Shown here piece by piece: positions 19,998 through 28,091 of a DNA stretch of 44,061 bases. Under the pieces are notes generated by a model. It was given only the letters and a program-made list of their open reading frames with translations. It did not search any database and was not told where the DNA came from. Source of the stretch: Aromatoleum diolicum (GTDB taxonomy: Bacteria; Pseudomonadota; Gammaproteobacteria; Burkholderiales; Rhodocyclaceae); the NCBI RefSeq assembly GCF_012910955.1, contig NZ_WTVQ01000041.1:1-44061 (forward strand). Reading direction: 5' to 3'. The position numbers and the translations under genes were made by a program. The stretch's first letter is position 1. Each line of letters begins with the position of its first letter.

Positions 19998-20096
19998 ATG
20001 CCGCGCGTGCTGATCGTGCTCGGTGTCGCACTTCTTGCCGTCGGCCTGCCGCTATAGGGGTTGATGAGTCTGCCGATCTGGCTCTTCCGGCGTTAA
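19998..20096 (+). pseudogene. Possible remnant of a small membrane protein (DUF2905-like)
   Basis: The frame from the ATG at 19998 reads MPRVLIVLGVALLAVGLPL, then a TAG at 20055-20057, then GLMSLPIWLFRR and a stop at 20096. The first half resembles the N-terminal membrane segment of the DUF2905 family (about 65-70 residues) and the last residues resemble its WLFRR-type end, with the middle missing. This suggests an internal deletion plus a nonsense mutation. It could instead be chance; the alignment is from memory of the family. Confidence 0.4.
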
Positions 20097-20142
20097 CAAG
20101 GATTACAATCGGTCGGAAAAGGTCTTCCATCAGGAGCTAAAC

Positions 20143-21117
20143 ATGCCCCAGGCGATTCGCTTTCATCAGACCGGCAGCCCCGACGTACTGCAATGGGAAT
20201 CGGTTGAGCTTGCCGCGCCGGGAGTTGGAGACGCTCAGGTTCGTCATCACGCGGTCGGCCTTAATTACATCGATACATACCACCGCAGTGGCCTTTACCC
20301 GGTGCCGCTGCCGTCGGGTCTCGGTCTTGAGGGCGCCGGGGTGGTGGTCGCGGTGGGTGAGGGCGTTACGAATGTGGCACCCGGCGATCGCGTAGCGTAC
20401 GCCGGTGGGCCGCTCGGCGCGTACGCCGAGGTGCGCAACATCCCGGCGCATCGCCTGGTGACGCTGCCCGAGGCGATCTCGTTCGAGCAGGGGGCGGCGA
20501 TGATGCTGCAGGGTCTGACCGCACAGTACCTGCTGCGGCGGACCTATCGTGTGCAGGCAGGCGACACCATCCTGATTCATGCTGCCGCCGGCGGAGTTGG
20601 TCTGATTGCTTGCCAGTGGGCCAAGGCGCTTGGTGCGACGGTGATCGGAACGGTCGGCTCGGATGAAAAGGCCGCACTCGCGCGCGTTCACGGTTGCGAT
20701 CATCCGATCGTGTATACGCGGGAAAATTTTGTCGAAAGGGTCAAGCAGATTACCGCCGGCGAGGGTGTCCCGGTGGTGTACGATTCCATCGGCAAGGACA
20801 CCTTCATGAATTCGCTGGACTGCCTGCGACCGCTCGGCATGATGGTGTTGTTCGGCGCGGCGTCCGGGCCGGTGCCGCCTTTCGATCTCGGGCTGCTTGC
20901 GGCGAAGGGGTCGCTGTACGTAACCCGTCCGGGGATCGCGACCTACATCGCGAAACGCGAGGATCTCGTGGCGATGGCAGCTGAACTCTTCGATATCGTC
21001 GGATCGGGCAAGGTAAAGATCGAGATCAATCAGCGTTACGCGCTCAAGGATGCGGCACAGGCGCATCGTGATCTGGAAGCGCGCCGCACGACCGGGTCGA
21101 CGATTCTGTTGCCCTGA
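20143..21117 (+). CDS. qor: NADPH:quinone oxidoreductase (zinc-independent MDR)
   Basis: A 324-residue medium-chain dehydrogenase/reductase of the Qor type, which reduces quinones with NADPH without zinc. It shows the N-terminal GroES-like domain (VGLNYIDTYHRSGLYP near residues 39-54, SGLGLEGAGVV), then the Rossmann part with AAAGGVGLIACQWAKALGAT (about 149-168), and the usual C-terminus. No zinc-ligand Cys cluster is visible, which fits Qor rather than an alcohol dehydrogenase. CAGGAG stands seven bases before the ATG. It is followed after 22 bases by a small secreted protein gene and may be in the same transcript. The physiological quinone is unknown. Confidence 0.92.
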   Translation: MPQAIRFHQTGSPDVLQWESVELAAPGVGDAQVRHHAVGLNYIDTYHRSGLYPVPLPSGLGLEGAGVVVAVGEGVTNVAPGDRVAYAGGPLGAYAEVRNIPAHRLVTLPEAISFEQGAAMMLQGLTAQYLLRRTYRVQAGDTILIHAAAGGVGLIACQWAKALGATVIGTVGSDEKAALARVHGCDHPIVYTRENFVERVKQITAGEGVPVVYDSIGKDTFMNSLDCLRPLGMMVLFGAASGPVPPFDLGLLAAKGSLYVTRPGIATYIAKREDLVAMAAELFDIVGSGKVKIEINQRYALKDAAQAHRDLEARRTTGSTILLP

Positions 21118-21139
21118 CGAGCAAGGATTGGGGCGAAAA

Positions 21140-21532
21140 ATGGGGCAAAGGATGACTGTGTTGCGACGTGCGCTGATCCTGCTGGTGTGGTTGTTGGCGA
21201 TTCCGCCGGCACCCCCGGTTATTGCGCAGACGGCTGCTCAGCCCTCGATGAACCCCGCCCAGGCCGCTTTTGTCGCGGCGGCAAGTCGGCGCATCGAGGA
21301 TCATTTCGTGTCGGAGGTGGCGCGCATCACCGGTACGAGCCCCGCCCGCGTGCGCAAGGCGATGCCGGACGAACGCCGCATCACTTCCGCCGCGTCCCGT
21401 CTTATTTCCGCGCTGGAGGTCGATCTCGGCGCACCGTTGTCGGCAGAGCAGCAGGCTGCGATTCTCGATGCCGATCAGGCGCGCAAGCTGTCGCTGGCGA
21501 AGGCGCGCGAGGCCGCCGCAGCGCAACACTGA
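21140..21532 (+). CDS. Small secreted protein of unknown function, 130 aa
   Basis: I do not recognise the family. A signal peptide is evident: from either ATG at 21140 (MGQRM...) or 21152 (MTVLRRALILLVWLL), followed by a hydrophobic run and an AxA-like site (PPVIAQ|TAAQ). The mature part, about 100 residues, is mainly helical and Ala-rich. It has a central ITGTSPARVRKAMPDERR stretch and a C-terminus rich in AxxARKLSLAKARE. The ATG at 21140 has GGGGCG and an AAGGA further upstream, so the exact start is uncertain. It follows qor by 22 bases and precedes dnaE by 54, probably as part of the qor transcript. A periplasmic role is inferred. Confidence 0.7.
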   Translation: MGQRMTVLRRALILLVWLLAIPPAPPVIAQTAAQPSMNPAQAAFVAAASRRIEDHFVSEVARITGTSPARVRKAMPDERRITSAASRLISALEVDLGAPLSAEQQAAILDADQARKLSLAKAREAAAAQH

Positions 21533-21586
21533 CGAGAATCCGAAAACGCGGTTTGGCAGGGCGGGCCATCGGGTAAAATTCGGCCC

Positions 21587-24500
21587 ATGACTGCTCCACA
21601 CGAACCCCGCTTCATCCACCTCCGCCTGCATTCCGAATACTCGATCTCCGACGGCATCGTCCAGGTCGATCAGGCGATCGCCCGTGCAGCCGCCGACGGC
21701 ATGCCGGCGCTTGGCATTTCCGACCTGGCCAACCTGTTCGGGATGGTCAAGTTCTACAAGGGCGCGCGCGGCAAGGGCATCAAACCCGTTGTTGGCGTGG
21801 ATGCGTGGATCACCAACGACACCGACCGCGACAAGCCGTTTCGTGTCCTTTTGATCTGCAAGAATCGTAAGGGCTACGGCCAGCTGTGCGAACTGCTGAC
21901 CCGTGCGTATCTGGAAAACAAGTTTCGCAGCCGTGCAGAAATGCGTCAGCAGTGGTTCTCCGACGGCGCCGCGTCGGATCTGTTGTGCCTGTCCGGGGCG
22001 ATGCGCGGAGATGTCGGCCAGGCATTGATCAATGGCAATTCCGACCAGGCCGAGCGTCTGGCGACGGAATGGGCGACATTGTTCCCCGGGAGCTTTTACA
22101 TCGAGTTGCAGCGCGCTGGTCACGCGGGCACCGAGGCCTACATCCGCCAGGCGGTGCTGCTTGCCGGCAAACTGGGTCTGCCTGTTGTCGCCACCCATCC
22201 GGTGCAGTTCCTCAAGCCGGAGGATTTCAAGGCCCATGAGGCGCGCGTGTGCATCGCCCAAGGCTATGTGCTGGCGGACAAGCGTCGTCCCCAGGATTTC
22301 ACCGCGGAGCAGTATCTCAAGAGCCAGGACGAGATGTGCGCGCTGTTCGCCGACATTCCGGAAGCGCTAGAGAACTCGGTCGAAATTGCGCGCCGCTGTT
22401 CTCTGACGGTGCAACTGGGCAAGAACTTCCTGCCGCAGTTTCCGACGCCGGAAGGCATGACGCTCGATGATTTCCTGGTTGCCGAAGCAAAGTCCGGACT
22501 CGAGCTGCGCCTGAAGGAGCTCTATCCCGACGAAGCCGAGCGGGAGCGCCAACGTCCGACCTACGAGACGCGGCTGAAGTTCGAGACCGACACCATCATC
22601 CAGATGGGTTTCCCCGGCTATTTCCTGATCGTGGCCGACTTCATCAACTGGGCCAAGCACAATGGTGTGCCGGTCGGCCCCGGGCGCGGCTCTGGTGCGG
22701 GTTCGCTGGTGGCCTACAGCCTGCGCATCACCGACCTCGATCCGCTCGCCTATGCGCTGCTATTCGAGCGCTTCCTGAACCCCGAGCGGGTGTCGATGCC
22801 CGACTTCGATATCGACTTCTGCCAGGACAACCGTTATCGCGTTATCGAATACGTGCGCGAGCGTTACGGCAAGGAGGCCGTCTCGCAGATCGCCACTTTC
22901 GGCACGATGGCGTCGAAGGCCGTCGTGCGCGACGTCGGTCGCGTGCTCGATCTGCCCTACGGTCTGTGCGATCGTCTCTCCAAGCTGATCCCGATCGAGG
23001 GCGCGAAGCCGGTGTCGCTCGCCAAAGCCTACGAGATGGAGGCACAGATCGGCGAGATGATGAAGGACGGCAATGACGGTGAGTCCATCCAGGAGCTCTG
23101 GGGGCTGGCCGAACCGCTCGAAGGCCTCTCGCGCAACGTCGGCATGCACGCAGGGGGCGTGCTGATCGCGCCGGGCAAGCTCACGGATTTTTGCCCGTTG
23201 TACATCGCCGACGGCGAGGATGCGACGCCGGTTTCGCAGTTCGACAAAGACGACGTCGAGGCGGTCGGCCTGGTGAAGTTCGACTTCCTCGGTCTGCGCA
23301 ACCTGACGATCATCGAGCTCGCGGTCGAGTACGTTGAACGCCTTACCGGCGTAAAGCCCGATCTCGCCGCGCTGCCCTTCACCGATCCCGCCGCCTACCA
23401 GATACTCAAGGATGCGAACACCACCGCGATCTTCCAGGTCGAATCGGAGGGGATGAAGAAGCTGCTGAAAAAGCTCGCCCCCGACCGCTTCGAGGACATC
23501 ATCGCGGTGCTCGCGCTGTATCGCCCCGGTCCGCTCGGCTCGGGGATGGTGGACGACTTCATCCTGCGCAAGAAGGGACAGCAGGAAATCGACTATTTCC
23601 ATCCGGACCTGAAGCCCTGCCTCGAGCCGACCTATGGCGTGATCGTGTATCAGGAGCAGGTGATGCAGATCTCGCAGATCATCGGCGGCTATACGCTCGG
23701 TGGCGCCGACATGCTGCGTCGTGCGATGGGCAAGAAGAAAGCCGAGGAAATGGCGCTGCACCGCGAGACGATCGCCGCCGGTGCCAAACAGAAGGGTTAC
23801 GACCCCGCGCTCGCCGAACAGCTCTTCGACCTGATGACGAAGTTTGCGGAGTACGGCTTCAACAAGTCGCACACCGCGGCCTATGCAGTCGTCACGTACC
23901 ACACCGCGTGGCTGAAGGCTCACCACTGCGCGGCCTTCATGGCCGCGACGATGTCGGCGGATCTGGACAACACCGATACGATCAAGATTTTCTTCGAGGA
24001 CACGCTCGCCAACGGGCTGACAGTTCTGCCGCCGGACGTCAATGCGTCCGACTTCCGCTTCGTGCCGACGGATCGCAAGACGATCCGTTACGGCCTCGGT
24101 GCGGTGAAGGGCGCTGGCGAGCCCGCGGTACGTGCAATTCTCGCCGCGCGCGAGTCGGGTGGACCGTTCAAGGACTTATTCGACTTCTGCGCGCGCGTCG
24201 ACCGCCGCATGGTCAATCGCCGTGTTATCGAGGCGCTGATCCGCGCAGGCGCCTTTGATCTGATCGAGCCAAGTGGGACGGCGGATCGTGCGCGCCTGCT
24301 TGCCACGGTGAGCCTCGCGATAGAAGCTGCCGAGCAGGCGGCGGCGAATGCAATGCAGGGTGGGCTCTTCGATCTCGTGCCGGAAGCTGCCGGCGCTGCG
24401 CCCGAGTACGTCGCTGCTCGGCCGTGGACCGAGCGTGAGCGTCTCAAGGAGGAAAAGCTTGCAATCGGTTTCTTCCTCTCCGGCCATCCGTTCAACAGTT

Positions 24501-25081
24501 TCCGTAGGGAGGTGCGGCGCTTTGTCCGACGCCCCCTTGCGGAACTTGAACCGTCGCGCGATCTGCTGATGTTGGCCGGCGTCGTGATGGACGTGCGCAC
24601 CAAGATGACCGGGCGCGGCAAGATGGCTTTTGTCGTGCTCGATGACGGCAGCCAGGTGCGCGAAGTTTCGGTGTTCTCGGAGCTTTTCGATTCGCAACGC
24701 GGCAAGATCGTCACCGACGAGGTGCTGGTGGTCGAAGGCAAAGTCAGCAACGACGACTTCACCGGTGGCCTGCGCATCGTCGCCGACAAGCTGATGACCC
24801 TCGGCGAGGCGCGTTCGCGCTTTGCCCGCGCGCTGCAACTTACCGTCAATGGTGAGGTAAAGCGGGCCGGCGGTGCAGTAGCTGCCGCCGACAAGCTCCA
24901 GACGCTGCTTGCTCCCTTCCGTGATGGCGTGTGTCCGATCCGGATGCGTTACCGCAATGAACGGGCCGAGGCCGATCTGCCCTTCGGCGAAGGTTGGCGC
25001 GTCCGTCTCGACGATGCGCTGCTCGATAGTCTGCGCGAGTGGCTGCCGCCCGAGGCGGTCGAAGTACTTTATCCGAACTGA
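21587..25081 (+). CDS. dnaE: DNA polymerase III alpha subunit DnaE
   Basis: The replicative polymerase of the chromosome. The 1164-residue protein starts with the PHP domain (FIHLRLHSEYSISDG, residues 9-23; the GISDLANLF segment near 43), then the palm with catalytic Asp406 and Asp408 in PDFDIDF, and VGPGRGSGAGSLVAY before it. The third acidic residue is in VKFDFLGLRNL. The clamp-binding region, the helix-hairpin-helix and the OB domain (near 980-1060, VVMDVRTKMTGRGKMAFVVL) follow. Length matches E. coli DnaE. A short intergenic hairpin terminates the convergent peroxiredoxin and possibly dnaE. Confidence 0.97.
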   Translation: MTAPHEPRFIHLRLHSEYSISDGIVQVDQAIARAAADGMPALGISDLANLFGMVKFYKGARGKGIKPVVGVDAWITNDTDRDKPFRVLLICKNRKGYGQLCELLTRAYLENKFRSRAEMRQQWFSDGAASDLLCLSGAMRGDVGQALINGNSDQAERLATEWATLFPGSFYIELQRAGHAGTEAYIRQAVLLAGKLGLPVVATHPVQFLKPEDFKAHEARVCIAQGYVLADKRRPQDFTAEQYLKSQDEMCALFADIPEALENSVEIARRCSLTVQLGKNFLPQFPTPEGMTLDDFLVAEAKSGLELRLKELYPDEAERERQRPTYETRLKFETDTIIQMGFPGYFLIVADFINWAKHNGVPVGPGRGSGAGSLVAYSLRITDLDPLAYALLFERFLNPERVSMPDFDIDFCQDNRYRVIEYVRERYGKEAVSQIATFGTMASKAVVRDVGRVLDLPYGLCDRLSKLIPIEGAKPVSLAKAYEMEAQIGEMMKDGNDGESIQELWGLAEPLEGLSRNVGMHAGGVLIAPGKLTDFCPLYIADGEDATPVSQFDKDDVEAVGLVKFDFLGLRNLTIIELAVEYVERLTGVKPDLAALPFTDPAAYQILKDANTTAIFQVESEGMKKLLKKLAPDRFEDIIAVLALYRPGPLGSGMVDDFILRKKGQQEIDYFHPDLKPCLEPTYGVIVYQEQVMQISQIIGGYTLGGADMLRRAMGKKKAEEMALHRETIAAGAKQKGYDPALAEQLFDLMTKFAEYGFNKSHTAAYAVVTYHTAWLKAHHCAAFMAATMSADLDNTDTIKIFFEDTLANGLTVLPPDVNASDFRFVPTDRKTIRYGLGAVKGAGEPAVRAILAARESGGPFKDLFDFCARVDRRMVNRRVIEALIRAGAFDLIEPSGTADRARLLATVSLAIEAAEQAAANAMQGGLFDLVPEAAGAAPEYVAARPWTERERLKEEKLAIGFFLSGHPFNSFRREVRRFVRRPLAELEPSRDLLMLAGVVMDVRTKMTGRGKMAFVVLDDGSQVREVSVFSELFDSQRGKIVTDEVLVVEGKVSNDDFTGGLRIVADKLMTLGEARSRFARALQLTVNGEVKRAGGAVAAADKLQTLLAPFRDGVCPIRMRYRNERAEADLPFGEGWRVRLDDALLDSLREWLPPEAVEVLYPN

Positions 25082-25083
25082 CG

Positions 25084-25116
25084 AAAAAAAGGCCGCGCCC
25101 GGGAGGATGCGGCCTT
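25084..25116 (-). terminator. Rho-independent terminator after the peroxiredoxin gene
   Basis: Stem AAGGCCGC (25089-25096) pairs with GCGGCCTT (25109-25116) across a twelve-base loop. On the minus strand it is followed by seven Ts (25084-25090), making it a good terminator for the peroxiredoxin. On the plus strand it may also stop dnaE transcripts, with only TT after the stem. Confidence 0.75.
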
Positions 25117-25136
25117 CCTACTGCGATGGATGCTGA

Positions 25137-25736
25137 TCAGAGCGCTTCTGCGTGCTCGGCCAGGTATTCGGCGACGCCGTTGGTGCTGGCCTTCATGCCG
25201 GCCTTGCCCTTGTTCCAGCCAGCCGGGCAAACCTCGCCGTGCTCTTCGGTGAATTGCAGCGCGTCGACCATGCGGATCATCTCGTCGATGTTGCGGCCCA
25301 GCGGCAGGTCGTTCACCACCTGGTGACGCACCACGCCGTTCTTGTCGATCAGGAAGGAGCCGCGGAAAGCCACCCCGCCTTCGGCTTCAACGTCGTACGC
25401 ACGGCAGATTTCGTGCTTGATGTCGGCGACCAGTGTGTACTGAACTTGACCGATGCCGCCCTTGTTGACCGGGGTGTTTTTCCATGCCAGATGGCTGAAC
25501 TGGCTGTCGATCGAAACACCTAGCACCTCGACGTTGCGCTTCTTGAACTCTTCCAGACGATGATCGAAGGCGATCAGTTCGGACGGGCAGACAAAGGTGA
25601 AATCCAGCGGATAGAAGAACACCACGGCGTACTTGCCCTTGGTGGCGTCCGAGAAAGTGATGTCCTTGATTTCGTTGTTGCCGAGGACTGCGGTCGCGGT
25701 GAAATCGGGGGCCTTCTTGCCGACGAGAACTGCCAT
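25137..25736 (-). CDS. 2-Cys peroxiredoxin (AhpC/Prx1 type)
   Basis: A thiol peroxidase that reduces hydrogen and organic peroxides. The 199-residue protein starts MAVLVGKKAPDFTATAV, the family N-terminus. The peroxidatic Cys50 is in DFTFVCPSE and the resolving Cys170 is in EVCPAGW. The GGIGQVQYTLVADIKHEI segment near the middle and a C-terminal tail around VAEYLAEHAE complete the typical 2-Cys form. I chose the ATG at 25736, preceded by AGGAG; a 26-codon longer frame upstream does not fit the family. It is monocistronic, with a terminator downstream, a TTGCGG-17-CATAAT promoter upstream and an OxyR-like box beyond that. The reductant, AhpF or thioredoxin, is not encoded here. Confidence 0.93.
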   Translation of the reverse strand: MAVLVGKKAPDFTATAVLGNNEIKDITFSDATKGKYAVVFFYPLDFTFVCPSELIAFDHRLEEFKKRNVEVLGVSIDSQFSHLAWKNTPVNKGGIGQVQYTLVADIKHEICRAYDVEAEGGVAFRGSFLIDKNGVVRHQVVNDLPLGRNIDEMIRMVDALQFTEEHGEVCPAGWNKGKAGMKASTNGVAEYLAEHAEAL

Positions 25737-25772
25737 GTTCGAAATCTCCTGAGTGGGTTGAATGACACGATG

Positions 25773-25801
25773 ATTATGTTGCCGCCCACCATAAACCGCA
25801 A
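25773..25801 (-). promoter_or_regulatory. Sigma-70 type promoter of the peroxiredoxin gene
   Basis: On the minus strand TTGCGG (25796-25801) is followed after 17 bases by CATAAT (25773-25778), about 37 bases before the start codon. The spacing is ideal and five of six -10 bases match; the -35 is weak in its last three positions, as is usual for an activated promoter. Confidence 0.6.
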
Positions 25802-25823
25802 ATTGCCTTTTCAATATTGCGAG

Positions 25824-25838
25824 ATAGTAATTTGCTAT
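25824..25838. promoter_or_regulatory. OxyR-like half-site pair upstream of the peroxiredoxin gene
   Basis: ATAG, seven bases, then CTAT: the tetranucleotide cores of the OxyR dimer site (ATAGNTNNNANCTAT), although the inner conserved T and A are not matched. It lies centred about 65 bases upstream of the presumed transcription start, a usual place for OxyR activation. The neighbouring second dimer site is not clear. A peroxide-induced peroxiredoxin is the known kind of target. Confidence 0.45.
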
Positions 25839-25889
25839 CGTTCCGGGATCCGGAATTGACGCCCTTTTCTACGCGATTTCCCCGCTTGC

Positions 25890-25916
25890 TAAACTTTCCG
25901 CCTCGGTTACCGTTAT
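25890..25916 (+). promoter_or_regulatory. Sigma-28 (FliA) like promoter for the chemoreceptor
   Basis: TAAA (25890-25893) is followed after 15 bases by ACCGTTAT (25909-25916). The FliA consensus is TAAA, 15 bases, GCCGATAA; the -35 core matches fully and the -10 in five of eight positions. Chemoreceptor genes are classical FliA targets. The start would fall about 75 bases before the ATG at 26001. Confidence 0.45.
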
Positions 25917-26000
25917 CTACATACAAAGTCATATAAGGCCGCATTGTGAGCCGGCCCCGTGGCCGACCGGCGGCAGAAGAAACAACAGGATCTCGTAGCC

Positions 26001-27629
26001 ATGATGCAACGACTGAAAAACTCCCCGATCTGGGTTCGCCTGATTCTCGCCATCGGCAGCGTGTTGATTGGCGTGGGGAGCAGCCTGGTGGTGTGGGTAT
26101 CCGCCGAACAGGAAAAGATGGCGATCAGCCAGTCGCATGATTTTGCCGAGACCATCAACCAGATGACGATGGCGACGCTGGTGTTCATGAAGAGCACCAA
26201 GACCATCAAGAAGCGGGCGATCTATCTGGATCAGGTGAAAAAATCTTCCGGCCTCACCGACATGCGTGTGGTGCGTGCCGAACCGGTCATTCACCAGTTT
26301 GGCGATGGTGACGAAGATGAAATGAACGTCGGGCCGGACGAGAAGTTTGCGATCGACAGCGGCAAGCCGTTCTTCGAACTCCGCACCGATCCCGCTAAGG
26401 GCAAGATCCTCAAGGCGGTGTTCCCCGCCATCAACCAGACGAACTACCTCGGCAAGGACTGCACGGAATGTCACGACGAATCCCCCGTCGGGACGGTGCT
26501 CGGGGCCGTGACGATGGAGGTGTCGCTCAACCGCATGGATGCTGCCGTCAACGCCTCGCGCACCAAGCTGATCGGCGGCGCTCTCGCCGCGCTGGGCTTG
26601 CTGATGGTGCTGATCTTCGTGTTTCTGCAGGCCGTGGTGGCCAGGCCGTTGGCCGAACTGTCGACTCGCCTGCGTGATATTGCTGACGGCGAAGGTGACT
26701 TGACGCAACGGCTTCCGGTGCGGGCTCAGGACGAGGTTGGCCAGGCGGCGACCTACTTCAATCGCATGATGGAAAAGTTGCAAGGAGTGATCCGAAATAT
26801 CTCGGTCTCTGCCGAACAGGTTTCCGGCGCGGCCTCCGACTTGCAGCGCGGGGCTGTGCAAATTCGCGCCGGCGCCGGCGAGCAGTCTGAAAAATCCGCG
26901 TCGGCCGCCTCTGCGGTTGAGCAGATGGCCGCGAGCATCATGTCGGTCGCGCAGGCGAGTGGTGAAGTGCTTGACCTGGCGCGCAGTAGTCTGTCGCGTG
27001 CGGAGGCCGGAAATGCGGACGTCAGCGAACTCACCGGACGCCTGTCGGACGTCGAGACCGCCGTCACCAAGATGACGCAGACCGTCAATGACTTCATCCA
27101 GAATACCGACGCGATCTCCAGCCTGACCGCGCGGGTCAAGGAAATTGCCGATCAGACCAACCTGCTTGCACTCAATGCCGCTATCGAGGCTGCCCGGGCC
27201 GGTGAGCACGGACGGGGTTTTGCCGTTGTCGCCGACGAGGTGCGCAAGCTCGCCGAAAAATCGACGCGCTCGGCCAGTGACATCGACAATGTCACCCACA
27301 GTCTCAACACGGGCTCCGAGGGGGTTCGCGCGGCCATTACCCAGGGTTCCGAAGCCCTGGTGCTGATCCGCGAGTCGATGCAGCGGGTTTCCGATGCGCT
27401 GCGCAGCAACATGGATTCCGCCAGCGGCGTGGCCGACGGCATGAACAACATTGCCACCGCCACCGAAGAGCAGATGCAGGCCAGTGGCCTGGCGGCAAGC
27501 AGTGTCGAGATGATTGCCGGACTCGCCCAGCAGACGAGCGCCTCGCTCGACGGCGTTGCAAACTCAACGCAAAGCCTCGAACACCTTGCGTCCGAATTGC
27601 GCGACGAGATTCGGCGCTTCCGTGTCTAG
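26001..27629 (+). CDS. Methyl-accepting chemotaxis protein with periplasmic c-type haem motif
   Basis: A 542-residue transmembrane chemoreceptor. One membrane segment (residues 11-33) precedes a periplasmic sensor (about 34-188), a second membrane segment (190-213), HAMP (about 211-265) and a cytoplasmic signalling domain whose hairpin tip [20 protein letters not shown] lies near residues 385-405. The sensor contains CTECH (Cys154, Cys157, His158), the c-type haem attachment motif, in the order [18 protein letters not shown], like the haem-binding sensor domains of Geobacter chemoreceptors. I use the ATG at 26001 with AGGA upstream; an in-frame GTG at 25959 would add 14 residues. It lies just before a cytochrome cluster, so redox or small-ligand sensing by haem is a reasonable inference. 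The ligand is unknown. Confidence 0.93.
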   Translation: MMQRLKNSPIWVRLILAIGSVLIGVGSSLVVWVSAEQEKMAISQSHDFAETINQMTMATLVFMKSTKTIKKRAIYLDQVKKSSGLTDMRVVRAEPVIHQFGDGDEDEMNVGPDEKFAIDSGKPFFELRTDPAKGKILKAVFPAINQTNYLGKDCTECHDESPVGTVLGAVTMEVSLNRMDAAVNASRTKLIGGALAALGLLMVLIFVFLQAVVARPLAELSTRLRDIADGEGDLTQRLPVRAQDEVGQAATYFNRMMEKLQGVIRNISVSAEQVSGAASDLQRGAVQIRAGAGEQSEKSASAASAVEQMAASIMSVAQASGEVLDLARSSLSRAEAGNADVSELTGRLSDVETAVTKMTQTVNDFIQNTDAISSLTARVKEIADQTNLLALNAAIEAARAGEHGRGFAVVADEVRKLAEKSTRSASDIDNVTHSLNTGSEGVRAAITQGSEALVLIRESMQRVSDALRSNMDSASGVADGMNNIATATEEQMQASGLAASSVEMIAGLAQQTSASLDGVANSTQSLEHLASELRDEIRRFRV

Positions 27630-27676
27630 ACTGGTCCGGTGTGTGTCAAATGTCGTTTCGGCGCCACAGGCGCGAC

Positions 27677-27705
27677 TTGCTGGCGACTAGGCCAAAAGGT
27701 ATAAG
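27677..27705 (+). promoter_or_regulatory. Sigma-70 type promoter for the cytochrome operon
   Basis: TTGCTG (27677-27682) and TATAAG (27700-27705) are separated by exactly 17 bases, about 56 bases before the monohaem cytochrome ATG. It lies after the chemoreceptor stop, so the cytochromes can be expressed apart from the receptor. Confidence 0.65.
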
Positions 27706-27761
27706 AAACATTCTGCTACAAATGGGGGTTTCGCGGTCTGATCCCTCGCCAAGGAGTTGAA

Positions 27762-28091
27762 ATGAAGCGCTTTTGTCTTATTGCGGCAACGCTCGTTGCC
27801 AGCGCCGTCAGCCTTCCGGCGGCGGCAGTCGACGCCGCCGCGGCTGACGCATTGGTTCGCAAGAGCAAGTGCCTGACCTGCCATGCGGTCGAAAAGAAAA
27901 AAGATGGTCCCCCCTTCAAGGAAACAGCCGGCAAATACAAGGGCAAGCCGGACGCAATCGAAAAACTGACCAAGCACGTCACCGTGCCCAGCAAGGTCAA
28001 GGTCGAGGGCAAGGAAGAAGATCACGAGACTCTCAAGACCGAAGATCCGGCGGCGGTCAAGAACGTGGTTGAGTGGATTTTGTCGCTCTGA
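27762..28091 (+). CDS. Periplasmic monohaem cytochrome c without a Met ligand
   Basis: A 109-residue exported cytochrome c. The signal peptide is MKRFCLIAATLVASAVSLPAAAVDA (cleavage near residue 22). One haem motif, CLTCH (Cys37, Cys40, His41), sits where class I cytochromes have it, and the C-terminal helix VKNVVEWILSL fits. The only Met is the initiator, so the usual Met axial ligand is absent; His72 and His88 are the candidates. AAGGAG precedes the ATG. It precedes the decahaem cytochrome gene and probably carries electrons in the periplasm to or from it; a low potential would be expected of bis-His ligation. The distal ligand is inferred. Confidence 0.88.
   Translation: MKRFCLIAATLVASAVSLPAAAVDAAAADALVRKSKCLTCHAVEKKKDGPPFKETAGKYKGKPDAIEKLTKHVTVPSKVKVEGKEEDHETLKTEDPAAVKNVVEWILSL

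Noticed and set aside
25959-26000. GTG start of the chemoreceptor
   Set aside because: The ATG at 26001 has AGGA before it and begins just ahead of the first membrane segment; the GTG form cannot be wholly excluded.
25929-27299. 456-codon minus-strand ORF opposite the chemoreceptor
   Set aside because: Low-complexity, His/Arg/Gly-rich, no start signal; the chemoreceptor is unambiguous.
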